Source: an uncultured Oscillospiraceae bacterium (GTDB taxonomy: Bacteria; Bacillota; Clostridia; Oscillospirales; Oscillospiraceae). Taken from it: a DNA stretch of 23,911 nucleotides. A model generated the notes under the pieces. It saw only the letters and a program-made list of their open reading frames with translations. It did not search any database and was not told where the DNA came from. Every line of letters begins with the position of its first letter. Position 1 is the stretch's first letter. A program made the translations under genes and the position numbers. The stretch is from the NCBI GenBank assembly GCA_904398675.1, contig CAJFPI010000176.1, positions 1-23,911 of the forward strand. Direction: 5' to 3'. Shown here piece after piece: positions 14,618 through 23,257 of the stretch.

Positions 14618-17600
14618 GCGATTTCTCCTTTCTGCGATCCAGAACAGCGGAAATGATAAACACCAGCAGCATCGCGCCCACTCCCTCGGCCAGAAGCAGC
14701 ACGCCGCGCTCCACACCCAGCAGCAGCACCGCCGCGAAGATCATGGGGCCCACCGTCTGGGCAATGCTCTCCACCATGCTGTTGATCCCCATGGCCTTGC
14801 CCGAGCCATAGAGCCGCACCTCCGGCAGAGCGCTGAAGTACACCGCCTGCATGGAGAGGCCAAAGCTGTCCGCCACCGCCAGCAGGGCGATGATAAAGAA
14901 ACAGGTGCCGATGGTGGGGTTCAGCGCAAAGATCACAAATGCCGCCACATAGATCCCCGTGGCCAGGATCAGCCCGCCCCGGGCGCCCAGCCGCTGCTCC
15001 ACCAGGCGGGTCAGCGTGGGGCCGAGGTAGATGGCGATAACACCGGAAATCAGGAATGCCTGGGCCACAAAGGAGGTGCTCAAGCCGTTTTCCTCGCCGT
15101 AAATGGGGAAGAAATAGCTGAGGAAGGATGCACAGATGAGATACGGCGCCAGCATGAAGAGGAAGAAGAGAAACACCCGGGGGCGCAGCAGGAAACGGAT
15201 GGTAGACATTCCCCTTTCCTCGCTCTCCGCCTTTGCGCTCAGCGTCTGTTTCTGCAGGCAGGCGATGGCCAGCGCCACAGAAAGGAGGATGATGAATGCA
15301 GCCACATAGAAAACGTTCCGGTAGCCGATCTGGTCGGCAGCCAGGGAGCCCACCACGGTGCCGCAGTTCATGCCGGAGAGATAGGCGGCGTTGTAGCCGG
15401 AAAATCCCTTGTTGCGCTGCTCCTCCTCGCCATAGTTGCTGATAAAGGTATTCAGCGCCACCAGCACCAGCCCCTCGCCGATGCCCAGAACCACGCTGCC
15501 GGCAATCAGGATCCACAGGCTGGGAGCAAAGCCGCACATGGCGAGCCCCGCCATAACAAACACGCCGCCGCAGGCGATCTGCTTTTTGGTTCCCATCCAG
15601 TCCACCAGGAAACCGCCCAAAAGGGAAGTGATGGCGGTGAATAGCACCTCTGCCGACAGAGGAATGGCGGAGGCCACCTCCTGCTGCATCCCCATGGACG
15701 CATCCCACAGCTGCATGCCGTACACCGGCAGGAAGGCTGTGGACATGTTGCCTGCAAAAAAGATCAGGAAGGCGATGGGGCGGACGATGCCCACATCCCG
15801 CAGCAGGCGCTGTTTCCTCTCCCGCCGGTTGCGACGCAGCGCATCCACAAAAACTGTGACCTCAGAAAACAGCAGGATGCAGGTCACAAGCAGCATCAGA
15901 AGGGTCAGGAGCGTCTCACGGATCAGCGCCTCATTGGCTGCGGTGAAGGCATAGAGGTCCGCCCCCACCTCGATCAGGCCGATCACCTGTCCCTCTTCAT
16001 CCGTGATAGGGGCCAGGGTAAAGGCGTAGTGTCCCTCTGCACTGGAGAAGGCGGACGCCTGCCGCAGCTCGCCCGTCTCATAAATCTCCGCCTCCACAGA
16101 CCCCTCGAACACGCCGCTCATGGGGTAGGCCACGTTGTTGAGCCCCTCGTCGGAGTAGATGATGCAGACAATGCCGTTCATCTCCCGGTACAGGGTACAG
16201 TAGGCGCCGTCATCGTTGAGCTCACTGAGCAGGATCTCCTTCACCGATGCGTCGATGCGCTGATACGCCTCGCTGCCGTAGTCCTCCGGGGAGTCAAGGC
16301 TGCGAATATCCTCCGGATCAAAGTCCCGGGCCATCAGAACGGCCATATTGGCCATCTTGCTGGCCCGCTCCTCCACATAGCGCTGGTTCAAATTGTTGAT
16401 GAGCACAACGGCCACTGCCGCCGCACTGATCATGGCCGCCAAAATAACCGCCAGCTGAATCCGGTTTTTGGCGTTGATCCTGCTCAGCCAGCCGGCGCGG
16501 ATCACATATCCTACCCCGCACAGCAGCAGCACCGCCAGAATTGCGAAGGCACCGACGGCCACCCACCCCCAAGCCTGTATCGGGAAGGACTTGTTCACCT
16601 CGGCAGTGTTCAGCAGCACGCTGCCCTGGGCGTCCTCTGCATAAATGCAGTAGTCATAGACATAATCGCCGTATGCCTCGTCGTAGTAATACTCACAGTA
16701 GATCGTGGCCAGGCCGCCCTCCGGCGTGACGCCGATATAGGAGTAGATCGGGTACTCGTTGAAGCTCTCGGGCGCCTCCATCATCGGCTCCCCGCGGCCC
16801 ACCGCAGTCTCCACCGTGCCGTCCGGCAGGATCCGGCGGATCTCACGCTGCCCCACGTCATTGAAGTAGACGCTGCCATCCGGAGCACAGGCGAGGTTCG
16901 TGGCAATGCTGTAGAAATCCTCTGTGCCGTTGGCTGCCGCGTCATAGATGCAGATGTGTTCCCCCGTCTCCGCCGCCTGCCAGACGGAGCCGTTTTTGTC
17001 GCTGAAATACACCTTGCCGTCGCTGGAAATCGCGGCGTACATCAAGTAGCGGTACGCCTCCGGATAGGCGTAGACCGCCTGGTCTGACACCTCTCCTGTC
17101 TCCGTATCCAGCCGGCACAGGGAAAAGCTGTCCCCATCCACCCGGACAAAGCAGAGTGCGCCGTCCAGCCAGGCCATGCCCTGGATCCGGTTGCGATTTT
17201 CCCCATTGGTGTCCAGATCATGGGGCTGCTCATACAGATAGTCCACAAAGGCGCCGCTGCTGTCATAGACGGCAATGCGCTCTGTGGCCACATCCTTGCC
17301 GTTATCTGAAATCAGCCGGTCATGGATATAGAGGTTTCCCTGGTCGTCAGACGCCAGCGTCTGCGCATAGTAAAACCCCTGGGTCTGCCGGCCGCCGGGA
17401 ATGGTGCTGACATATTCGTCCGCACCATTGAGCACCAGGATGCTGGTGCTGCCCCCGGCGATCACATATTTCCTCCCGTCCTGTCCGTAGAGGAAAGCCG
17501 TGGGATCGCCGATGTAAACCGTGCTGCTGCGGGGATCCATCTGCAGCGCTTCCAGGCCGTACAGCCCTGCCGCGCCGCAGATTACCGCCAGGAGGACACA

Positions 17601-17636
17601 CAGGGCCAGCCTGTATTTCTTCCAGAATATCTTCAC
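14610..17636 (-). CDS. Beta-propeller / Cache-like sensor / MFS transporter fusion
   Basis: Membrane protein of 1008 residues with three parts. A signal anchor (8-26) is followed by an outside region (about 35-350) with repeated short strands such as SDDQGNLYIHD, SSDGKVYFSD and APDGSVYFND, typical of NHL/SMP-30-type beta-propellers. Two membrane helices (356-382, 393-414) then flank into a second extracytoplasmic region (420-568) resembling a single Cache sensor, closed by a helix (574-596). The last part (612-1000) is a twelve-helix MFS transporter with loop motif GGFLVDWMGTKK (674-685). The GTG start at 17636 has AAGGAG about nine bases upstream; a longer frame to 17753 runs into the upstream gene. 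Substrate and ligand are unknown. Coupling of outside sensing to transport is inference. Confidence 0.8.
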   Translation of the reverse strand: MKIFWKKYRLALCVLLAVICGAAGLYGLEALQMDPRSSTVYIGDPTAFLYGQDGRKYVIAGGSTSILVLNGADEYVSTIPGGRQTQGFYYAQTLASDDQGNLYIHDRLISDNGKDVATERIAVYDSSGAFVDYLYEQPHDLDTNGENRNRIQGMAWLDGALCFVRVDGDSFSLCRLDTETGEVSDQAVYAYPEAYRYLMYAAISSDGKVYFSDKNGSVWQAAETGEHICIYDAAANGTEDFYSIATNLACAPDGSVYFNDVGQREIRRILPDGTVETAVGRGEPMMEAPESFNEYPIYSYIGVTPEGGLATIYCEYYYDEAYGDYVYDYCIYAEDAQGSVLLNTAEVNKSFPIQAWGWVAVGAFAILAVLLLCGVGYVIRAGWLSRINAKNRIQLAVILAAMISAAAVAVVLINNLNQRYVEERASKMANMAVLMARDFDPEDIRSLDSPEDYGSEAYQRIDASVKEILLSELNDDGAYCTLYREMNGIVCIIYSDEGLNNVAYPMSGVFEGSVEAEIYETGELRQASAFSSAEGHYAFTLAPITDEEGQVIGLIEVGADLYAFTAANEALIRETLLTLLMLLVTCILLFSEVTVFVDALRRNRRERKQRLLRDVGIVRPIAFLIFFAGNMSTAFLPVYGMQLWDASMGMQQEVASAIPLSAEVLFTAITSLLGGFLVDWMGTKKQIACGGVFVMAGLAMCGFAPSLWILIAGSVVLGIGEGLVLVALNTFISNYGEEEQRNKGFSGYNAAYLSGMNCGTVVGSLAADQIGYRNVFYVAAFIILLSVALAIACLQKQTLSAKAESEERGMSTIRFLLRPRVFLFFLFMLAPYLICASFLSYFFPIYGEENGLSTSFVAQAFLISGVIAIYLGPTLTRLVEQRLGARGGLILATGIYVAAFVIFALNPTIGTCFFIIALLAVADSFGLSMQAVYFSALPEVRLYGSGKAMGINSMVESIAQTVGPMIFAAVLLLGVERGVLLLAEGVGAMLLVFIISAVLDRRKEKSHA

Positions 17637-17658
17637 ACCCTTTTCTCCTTTCTTCCGC

Positions 17659-18618
17659 TCACACTTGAATTTTCGCCGCGTATTTGCTGACGATTTCACT
17701 GGGGCGGTAGCGGAGCTTGTTTTCCCGCAGGCCCTCCAGGCCCATATCCTCACACCAGTTCAGCCGCGGCGGATGACCGGGGTACACGGCGCAGTGGTAA
17801 CTCAGGTAGTACGTCAGTCCCCGGATATTTTCCGTATTTTTTTGAAATGAATAGCAGGCGCAGCCCCCCAGCGTCTCCCCCAGGGCGAAGGCCACCGGCG
17901 CGCCGTCCAGATAGACTACGCCGCCGTAATACTCCCGCAGGCTCCACAGCTCCCGGATCCTGGCGAACGCCTTCTGCTCACACCCGTAATAGCACGCCTC
18001 ACAGGTATGCCATGCGCACCACTTTTGAAAGACCTCCATGGCTGCGTCAAAGTTGCCCTCCTGCAGCGGCTGAAACTCCACGTTCCCCATATTGGCGAAA
18101 CGTTTCAGCTCCCGGCGCTTTCCCTTGTTCTCTCCGCCCTCAAGATTCGTAAAATCCGCAGTGTTATAGACATAGTCGCTCCAGTCGCGGTCAGAATAGA
18201 GCTCCGCCGGCACATCCAGCTCACGGAAAAGGGGCGTCCATTCCTCCGGTATGTAGTCCACCTGGAGCGGGCAGCCCTCCCTGGCAAAAATCTCGCGCAG
18301 AAAGCGCACAGCCGGGCCGATGCGCCGCGAAAGCCCCGGCATCAGAATGGCTGCCGGCTCGTGCGCAAGCGTAAGATAGATCACCGCCAGCGTATCTTCC
18401 ACCAGCCGGTAATAATAGTGAAATACCTCGTCCCACGCCCAAAAATTGGTAAAGGAAAGATCAAAGAAAATGCTGCCGCTGCTGTAGCGGTCCACCAGCT
18501 CCCGGTCCTCCAGGCGGAATTTCTGAAACCCGTACCGCCTGGCCAGGCGGCTCTCAAACTCCGCCGGCCCCCAGGAGCAGGCCTTCTGCATATCTGCGTG
18601 TAAACTCGTCTGAATCAC
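17659..18618 (-). CDS. DUF2156 / lysyl-phosphatidylglycerol-synthase-C-like protein
   Basis: Soluble protein of 319 residues resembling DUF2156 (LPG_synthase_C), a double-GNAT-like fold. Family marks seen are FRLEDRELVDRYSSGSIFFD at 34-53, FTNFWAWDE (56-64), DYVYNTADFTNLEGGENKGK (148-167) followed by RRELKRF, GAPVAFALGE (239-248) and LNWCEDMGLEGLRENKLRYRP (286-306). Relatives fused to a membrane domain (MprF) add lysine to phosphatidylglycerol. Stand-alone relatives have no agreed reaction, so aminoacyl or acyl transfer is only a possibility. The GTG start at 18618 follows GGAGAGG; the gene begins 16 bases after the upstream stop and ends 22 bases before the propeller-MFS gene. It is unusually rich in cysteine at 201-213. 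Confidence 0.82.
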   Translation of the reverse strand: MIQTSLHADMQKACSWGPAEFESRLARRYGFQKFRLEDRELVDRYSSGSIFFDLSFTNFWAWDEVFHYYYRLVEDTLAVIYLTLAHEPAAILMPGLSRRIGPAVRFLREIFAREGCPLQVDYIPEEWTPLFRELDVPAELYSDRDWSDYVYNTADFTNLEGGENKGKRRELKRFANMGNVEFQPLQEGNFDAAMEVFQKWCAWHTCEACYYGCEQKAFARIRELWSLREYYGGVVYLDGAPVAFALGETLGGCACYSFQKNTENIRGLTYYLSYHCAVYPGHPPRLNWCEDMGLEGLRENKLRYRPSEIVSKYAAKIQV

Positions 18619-18634
18619 AGCCTCTCCACCCCAT

Positions 18635-20308
18635 CTATTCCTGTTTCCACTCGTTCAGCACGCCCCCGGACAGGAAAAACACCCTGTCACAGCCGGTCAA
18701 TGCCTCCTGCCGTGTGGAAAACACCACGCAGGCGCGGCTGGAACGCTGCTCCGGCACCCGATCTGTCAGCAGAATATCCGCTCCGTTTTGGCCGGCGATC
18801 CGCCTGCGGAGGGAGGCACCGTTATATCTGGCAAGCTCCACGCCGCCGTAGTAAATATTTCCGCCTGTGGGCTGCAGGATACCGGTCATCAGGCGGGCCA
18901 GGGTTGTCTTGCCGGCGCCCGTTTTACCCAGGATCCCAACTATCTCCCCCGGATGTACCCGCAGATTCGCCCCCTGTAACACAGGCGTTTCCCGGTCAGG
19001 ATAGGCAAACGACACATCCTTGAGTTCAAAAATGCTGCCCATAGGCGGCAGGTCGACCTCTCCTTTTGGCTGCTTAACCGCCGATGGCAGCAGCGCCAGC
19101 AGCTCGGAAAGCCCGCGGCCCGCCCGGCCCGCGCTCAAAAGCGCGCACAAGGGCAGCGCCGTCACCGGCAGGTAGAGCAGCAGCGCCTGCGCCAGGCGCG
19201 CCAGGGAAAGCCCCGACTCTACGGCAAAATAAATCAGCGGCAGCACCAGAACCATCTCTGCCGCCCAGCCGATCCACATGGGGGCCTCCTGCCGCGCCTC
19301 ATTTCCGGCCGGGAAGGGGCGCTCCACGCCCAGGCGCCGGTCCACAGCCCGGCGCAGGAACCATTCCCGCCGCGCAGCATCTCCGCAGGGCTCCGGCGGC
19401 CTTTCTGCCGCCCGGCGGCAGCGCACCATACTCCCTGCATACAGCGCCAGGGCAATCACGCCCGCCATGACAAAGCCTGTAGGGGAGTTGCCCGCCAGCG
19501 CCGCGGCCAGCACCACAGCCGCCGCAAAGCCCCACGCCGTGGTCAGCATCCAGCTCACCCACTGCTCCGCGCGATCACGGAATCCGGCAAGGCGGAAGGC
19601 CTCCTCCCCGGCATTGTCCGGCCGCCCGGCCGCATACAGCCGTGCACCGACACCCATCAGCGCCTGCAGCGCCCCCTTCTGGGATGCCCGGCGGACCACC
19701 TGCCCCCCGCTGAAAAGCAGGAGCACCTCCAGCAGAAAGAGCCCCCCCATTGCCGCAGCAATCCGCCAGAAGGCGGCCTGGTCCGCCGCCAGCACGGCAT
19801 TGGAGAGCGCGCTGTACACCATCTGCGCCAGCAGCACCCACAGCCCGGCGCCCAGAAGCGCCCACACCACCAGCAGCAGCGCCTCATACTGGCTCAGCCC
19901 CCGGAGGAGCCGCCCCATCAGCGCTGCGGGTGAAATTTTGTGCTCGGGGAAATCCCGATACACTGCATATGCCATGGCGTCAAATCGGCCGCAGTTATTT
20001 CCGTTGAGGTAGACCCGGCGGCCCGTACCCTCATCCAGGAAATAGCACCGCCCCCACCAGTCCGGCAGCACAGCCTGCGCCATTCCCTCCTGATCCCGGA
20101 CCAGGAGCGGCCCGGCGGCAGTACGATACCAGTCGCCCTCCAGCTCTGCGGGGACCAGGATCAGGCCGGTCTCCTCATTGAGCACCTCCACAGCCTCCTC
20201 CAGCGTCTGGACCTGTGGGGGAAAGCCCTTGAAATCCATATGAAAATAAGCCAGCAGCCGCCTGATGCCGCCGAAGGCAGCGGACTGCCGCTCCACCGTG
20301 CTATGCAA
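18635..20308 (-). CDS. NHLP/NHLM-type ABC exporter subunit lacking the signature segment
   Basis: Exporter-like membrane protein of 557 residues. The N-terminal region (about 30-125), with AYAVYRDFP at 113-121, resembles the domain preceding the membrane part in NHLP bacteriocin exporter subunits (TIGR03797 type). Membrane helices cover about 142-395. The ATPase domain starts FELKDVSFAYPD and has intact Walker A GKTGAGKT (461-468). After the Q-loop (GQNG, 506-509) only one residue precedes DILLTDR, a Walker B with Arg in place of Glu (R517). About 70-80 residues holding the helical subdomain and LSGGQ are missing. The H-loop His is Thr (T532). No stop or frameshift is seen. The start is TTG 20308 with AGGAGG 10 bases upstream, overlapping the previous gene by 8 bases. 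Confidence 0.78.
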   Translation of the reverse strand: MHSTVERQSAAFGGIRRLLAYFHMDFKGFPPQVQTLEEAVEVLNEETGLILVPAELEGDWYRTAAGPLLVRDQEGMAQAVLPDWWGRCYFLDEGTGRRVYLNGNNCGRFDAMAYAVYRDFPEHKISPAALMGRLLRGLSQYEALLLVVWALLGAGLWVLLAQMVYSALSNAVLAADQAAFWRIAAAMGGLFLLEVLLLFSGGQVVRRASQKGALQALMGVGARLYAAGRPDNAGEEAFRLAGFRDRAEQWVSWMLTTAWGFAAAVVLAAALAGNSPTGFVMAGVIALALYAGSMVRCRRAAERPPEPCGDAARREWFLRRAVDRRLGVERPFPAGNEARQEAPMWIGWAAEMVLVLPLIYFAVESGLSLARLAQALLLYLPVTALPLCALLSAGRAGRGLSELLALLPSAVKQPKGEVDLPPMGSIFELKDVSFAYPDRETPVLQGANLRVHPGEIVGILGKTGAGKTTLARLMTGILQPTGGNIYYGGVELARYNGASLRRRIAGQNGADILLTDRVPEQRSSRACVVFSTRQEALTGCDRVFFLSGGVLNEWKQE

Positions 20309-22352
20309 GGCTCTGCACCTCCTCGCCCACCAGCTCGCCGCGCTCCCGCAGGGTCATCTCACCCTGCTGGATGCGGCAGGCCAGATCTCCTTTTCGCAGC
20401 AGCGCCAGGTCCTCTGTCAGCAGCACCGCACCTACGCCCCGGCGGCGCAGCGTGCGGATCAGGCGGTCCTCCGTATCCGCGTCCAGCCAGCCTGTCAGGC
20501 CGTTGCAGATCAGGAAGGGCATCCCTCTGGCAAAGGCGCACGCAAACTCCAGCAGGATCTGCTCTCCTTTCGAAAGCGTATCCACCGGTGTGTCATAGCC
20601 GCTTTTGCGCTGCAGAATGCTCTGATGCAGCAGGGCATCAGAGGCGGACTCCATTACCGCATAGTCCGTAATCCACGGGAGACCCGCCGCAATGTTCTCC
20701 CGGACGGTCCCCCCGGGGAAGGGCAGACCTCCCCCCAGGAGCACGATATTCCCGCAGATCTCCCGCTGGCTGAGCGCGGCCGCATTCATCCGGCCCAGAT
20801 AGACATCCCCCTGACGGGGCCTCTCCAGCCCTGCCGCCACCACCGCCAGCGCATCCCGGACCTCACGCTCTCCCGCAGCCACCAGGATCTCCCCCTGGCG
20901 CACGGTAAAGGTGATTCCCCTGGCCGCCGTCTCCTCACTGCCATTGCGCCGCAGAGACACATTCTGCAGCGTCAATGTCTCCGCTGTCAGGCCGCTGGGG
21001 GCAGGCGCATCCTCTCCCCCGGCAGATATCGTCCGGGCAGAGGACTCCTTCAGCCAGCGTCCTTCCATCTGGGCCTGCAGCATTTGGGGCAGCGCACCCA
21101 TGGATACCGCTGCGCCGGCCGTCAGCGCCAGGCATCCTGTCAGGTCAGCCGTACCGGCCCGTCCCGCGATCATCTCCATCAGGCAGATCAGCAGCACCAG
21201 CAGCAGCTGAACCGCCGCCGCCAGCCGCCACAGCTGCCGCAGCAGTGCGATCCCCTCCGGGCGCTCCATGCCGCCAGCCAAGCCGGCCCAGCGCTGGAAC
21301 CGGCGCTGGATCTCTCCCCGCAGCCGGCTCTCTCCCAGCGTCTCCAGGTCCTCGGCCGCTGTATCTGCCGTCTGGAAACGCCCGCGGTCCGCCAGCTGCA
21401 CATCACTGTACAGCGCCTCCCTCCTCCGGCAGCAGGCCGCCGCAAAAATCGCGGCCACCACGGCGGCTGCCGCGCCGGCAGCTGCATTCTGCATAACCGC
21501 CACGGCCAGGCAGACTGCGCCGCCTGCCAGCTGGAGCGCACACGCGGCTGTCTGCTCCTCCGCAGCGGGCACGCCGCCGCACCCCCGTGCAGCCACATCC
21601 AGCCGGTAGCAGCTTGTCTTTTCAAAGAAGGCAGTGGACTCTCCCTCCAGGAAATCCCGAAAGGCCGTCTCCGCCCGCTTGGCAGTGGTGCGGCGGCAGC
21701 GGAAGAGCGCTCCTGCCTGCAGTGCTGCCGCCGCCGCCGACAGCAGCACTGCCGCAAGCAGCCCCAGACACAGCGGGAGGCCGTTCCCAGCCTGTGGGGA
21801 TGCCAGCTGGGCGGCCACGCTGCGGGCGATAATCGCCAGCACAAGGCAGAGCGCTGCAATCATCACCTGCGCAGCTGCCAGCAGCGCCGTCACAGCGGGG
21901 CCCCTGTGGAATAGCCTCTCTCCCGGCAGAGCATTTTCCCCATCCGCCGGTGTTTCCCCGCCGGCAAAGCAGACAACAGCGCCGGTGAACCCGGCCTCGA
22001 AGTCCTGCCGGCTCAGCACCAGACGCCCCTCCTCCGGGGAGTTGACATAAACCCTGCCGCCGCGAATGCCGGTGACCACCACAAAGGCCCGGAATTTCCA
22101 GTGGGCAACCAATGGCATGGGCGCCTGGCAGAGCTGGTCAAATGTCATCCGGTATCCCTGGGCGCAGATTCCTCTCCTCTGGGCCGCCGCCACAAGGTCG
22201 GCGGCGCTGGCCACGGGGTGTTCCATCAGCTCCCGTACAGATGCCGGCGCGCCAAAATAGGACAGCACCATCGCCAGCGCTGCCGCTCCGTTTTCCGAAG
22301 GGCTGGCCTGCAAAATCAGCTCCACCCGGCCCATGGCCCGACGATTTTTCAC
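20301..22352 (-). CDS. NHLP/NHLM-type C39-ABC exporter subunit with dead peptidase and ATPase domains
   Basis: Protein of 683 residues laid out like a peptidase-containing bacteriocin exporter: C39-like domain (9-130), membrane domain (about 150-425), ATPase domain (455-670). The C39 fold is recognisable (SENGAAALAMVLSYFG, HWKFRAFVVVTGI, GRVYVNSPEEG, FEAGFTGAVV). However, the catalytic Cys is Asn (N21), the His is Ala (A89) and the Asp is Ser (S105); only the oxyanion Gln (Q15) remains. In the ATPase domain Walker A is unrecognisable (AAGEREVRDA, no Lys), Walker B is LICNG (617-618 in place of Asp-Glu), and the H-loop His is Glu (E647). A signature-like LSKGE (593-597) survives. The GTG start 22352 follows GGAGGGAGGGAG. 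The reading frame is intact, arguing against simple decay. Confidence 0.8.
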   Translation of the reverse strand: MKNRRAMGRVELILQASPSENGAAALAMVLSYFGAPASVRELMEHPVASAADLVAAAQRRGICAQGYRMTFDQLCQAPMPLVAHWKFRAFVVVTGIRGGRVYVNSPEEGRLVLSRQDFEAGFTGAVVCFAGGETPADGENALPGERLFHRGPAVTALLAAAQVMIAALCLVLAIIARSVAAQLASPQAGNGLPLCLGLLAAVLLSAAAAALQAGALFRCRRTTAKRAETAFRDFLEGESTAFFEKTSCYRLDVAARGCGGVPAAEEQTAACALQLAGGAVCLAVAVMQNAAAGAAAAVVAAIFAAACCRRREALYSDVQLADRGRFQTADTAAEDLETLGESRLRGEIQRRFQRWAGLAGGMERPEGIALLRQLWRLAAAVQLLLVLLICLMEMIAGRAGTADLTGCLALTAGAAVSMGALPQMLQAQMEGRWLKESSARTISAGGEDAPAPSGLTAETLTLQNVSLRRNGSEETAARGITFTVRQGEILVAAGEREVRDALAVVAAGLERPRQGDVYLGRMNAAALSQREICGNIVLLGGGLPFPGGTVRENIAAGLPWITDYAVMESASDALLHQSILQRKSGYDTPVDTLSKGEQILLEFACAFARGMPFLICNGLTGWLDADTEDRLIRTLRRRGVGAVLLTEDLALLRKGDLACRIQQGEMTLRERGELVGEEVQSLA

Positions 22353-22367
22353 CCTGCTCCCTCCCTC

Positions 22368-23252
22368 CTAGGACCGCAGATACGCCCAGGGCGTCGTTTC
22401 GCTGGTGATGACCTCCATGCGGCAGAGCGTCCCCGTCTCTATGGCGAGGCTGCCTCCCTCCGCCCGGGACCAGGCGCCGGTAGTCCCCTCAGCGCCTCCC
22501 AGCAGCGTCACGCGGATCTCCACGATGTTCTCGTTTTCCGGAATCAGCTCGCTGGTATAGAACCGGCCCAGCGCATCGCTGATGTCCGTCTCTGTAATGG
22601 GATAATCGGAGATATCGCTGACCAGCCCCTGGACATAGCCGTACTCCTCTGTACCGGCAGTGCCGGGGTAAACGCGCACCTCCATCCCCTTTTGGATGGA
22701 CTGGGCCACCGTGGACGGCACATAAGCCCGGATCTCCGCCTCGTTGGAGGAGATATTGGAGCTGGTGATGCCCGCCACCAGCTCTCCCGGCTGGATCCTG
22801 CTGCCCGGCGAGACAAGGTCCACCACCCGCCCGGACACCGGCGTGTAAATCATGGAGGCCGCCTGATAGTCGCTGTAAAGTGCCGCCAGCTCCTCGGCGG
22901 AGGCCTGGGCCGCCTGGGCGTCCCGGATCTCCTGAAGCAGCTCCTCCTGGGGTATAATGGCAATCAGATCGCCGGCCTGAACCATATCCCCCACCTCTAC
23001 CTGCACATAGGAGACCAGCCCCGTTCTCTCACTGGTCACCTGCTCAATGCCGTATTGGGGAAACACCACGCCGGTGATCTGCACACTGCGCACCAGCGTC
23101 CCGGCAAAGCACCAGGCCAGCGCCCCGGCAGCCGCGATCAGCACAATGATTGCTGCAAGCCAAGTCACCGGCGGGGCCGCCTTGGGCCGCCGAAACACCG
23201 CCGGCCGGTCCCCCTCTGCGGGCGCGCGGGTAAAGATACGATCAGAATCCAT
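22368..23252 (-). CDS. HlyD-like membrane fusion protein (NHLM secretion protein type)
   Basis: Bitopic membrane protein of 294 residues: short cytoplasmic tail, one membrane helix (30-50), then an outside domain. Two lipoyl-type half motifs are visible, RTGLVSYVQVEVGDMVQAGD (76-95) and YTPVSGRVVDLVSPGSRIQP (136-155). They are joined by a helical stretch of only about 35 residues, far shorter than in TolC-coupled HlyD, as suits a cell with a single membrane. A beta-barrel domain follows and the end resembles NHLM secretion proteins. Such proteins dock on exporter pairs like the two encoded directly downstream. The ATG at 23252 has GAGGAG eight bases upstream, inside the final codons of the preceding gene, 5 bases away. 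Confidence 0.85.
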   Translation of the reverse strand: MDSDRIFTRAPAEGDRPAVFRRPKAAPPVTWLAAIIVLIAAAGALAWCFAGTLVRSVQITGVVFPQYGIEQVTSERTGLVSYVQVEVGDMVQAGDLIAIIPQEELLQEIRDAQAAQASAEELAALYSDYQAASMIYTPVSGRVVDLVSPGSRIQPGELVAGITSSNISSNEAEIRAYVPSTVAQSIQKGMEVRVYPGTAGTEEYGYVQGLVSDISDYPITETDISDALGRFYTSELIPENENIVEIRVTLLGGAEGTTGAWSRAEGGSLAIETGTLCRMEVITSETTPWAYLRS

Positions 23253-23257
23253 AGCGC

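Noticed and set aside
14617..14716. Longer start for the GNAT protein
   Set aside because: The extension lies within the last codons of the MFS gene in another frame; the ATG at 14617 has AAGGAG.
17636..17753. Longer start for the propeller-MFS protein
   Set aside because: The added 39 residues overlap the coding end of the DUF2156 gene and carry no signal sequence; the GTG at 17636 has a ribosome site followed directly by a signal anchor.
18635..22352. Frameshift or sequencing error as the reason for the missing ATPase motifs
   Set aside because: I looked for the missing signature in the other frames around 18700-18800 and for disrupted motifs near 20430-20900 and found none; both frames are continuous with normal C-terminal ends. 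An assembly deletion still needs read-level checking.
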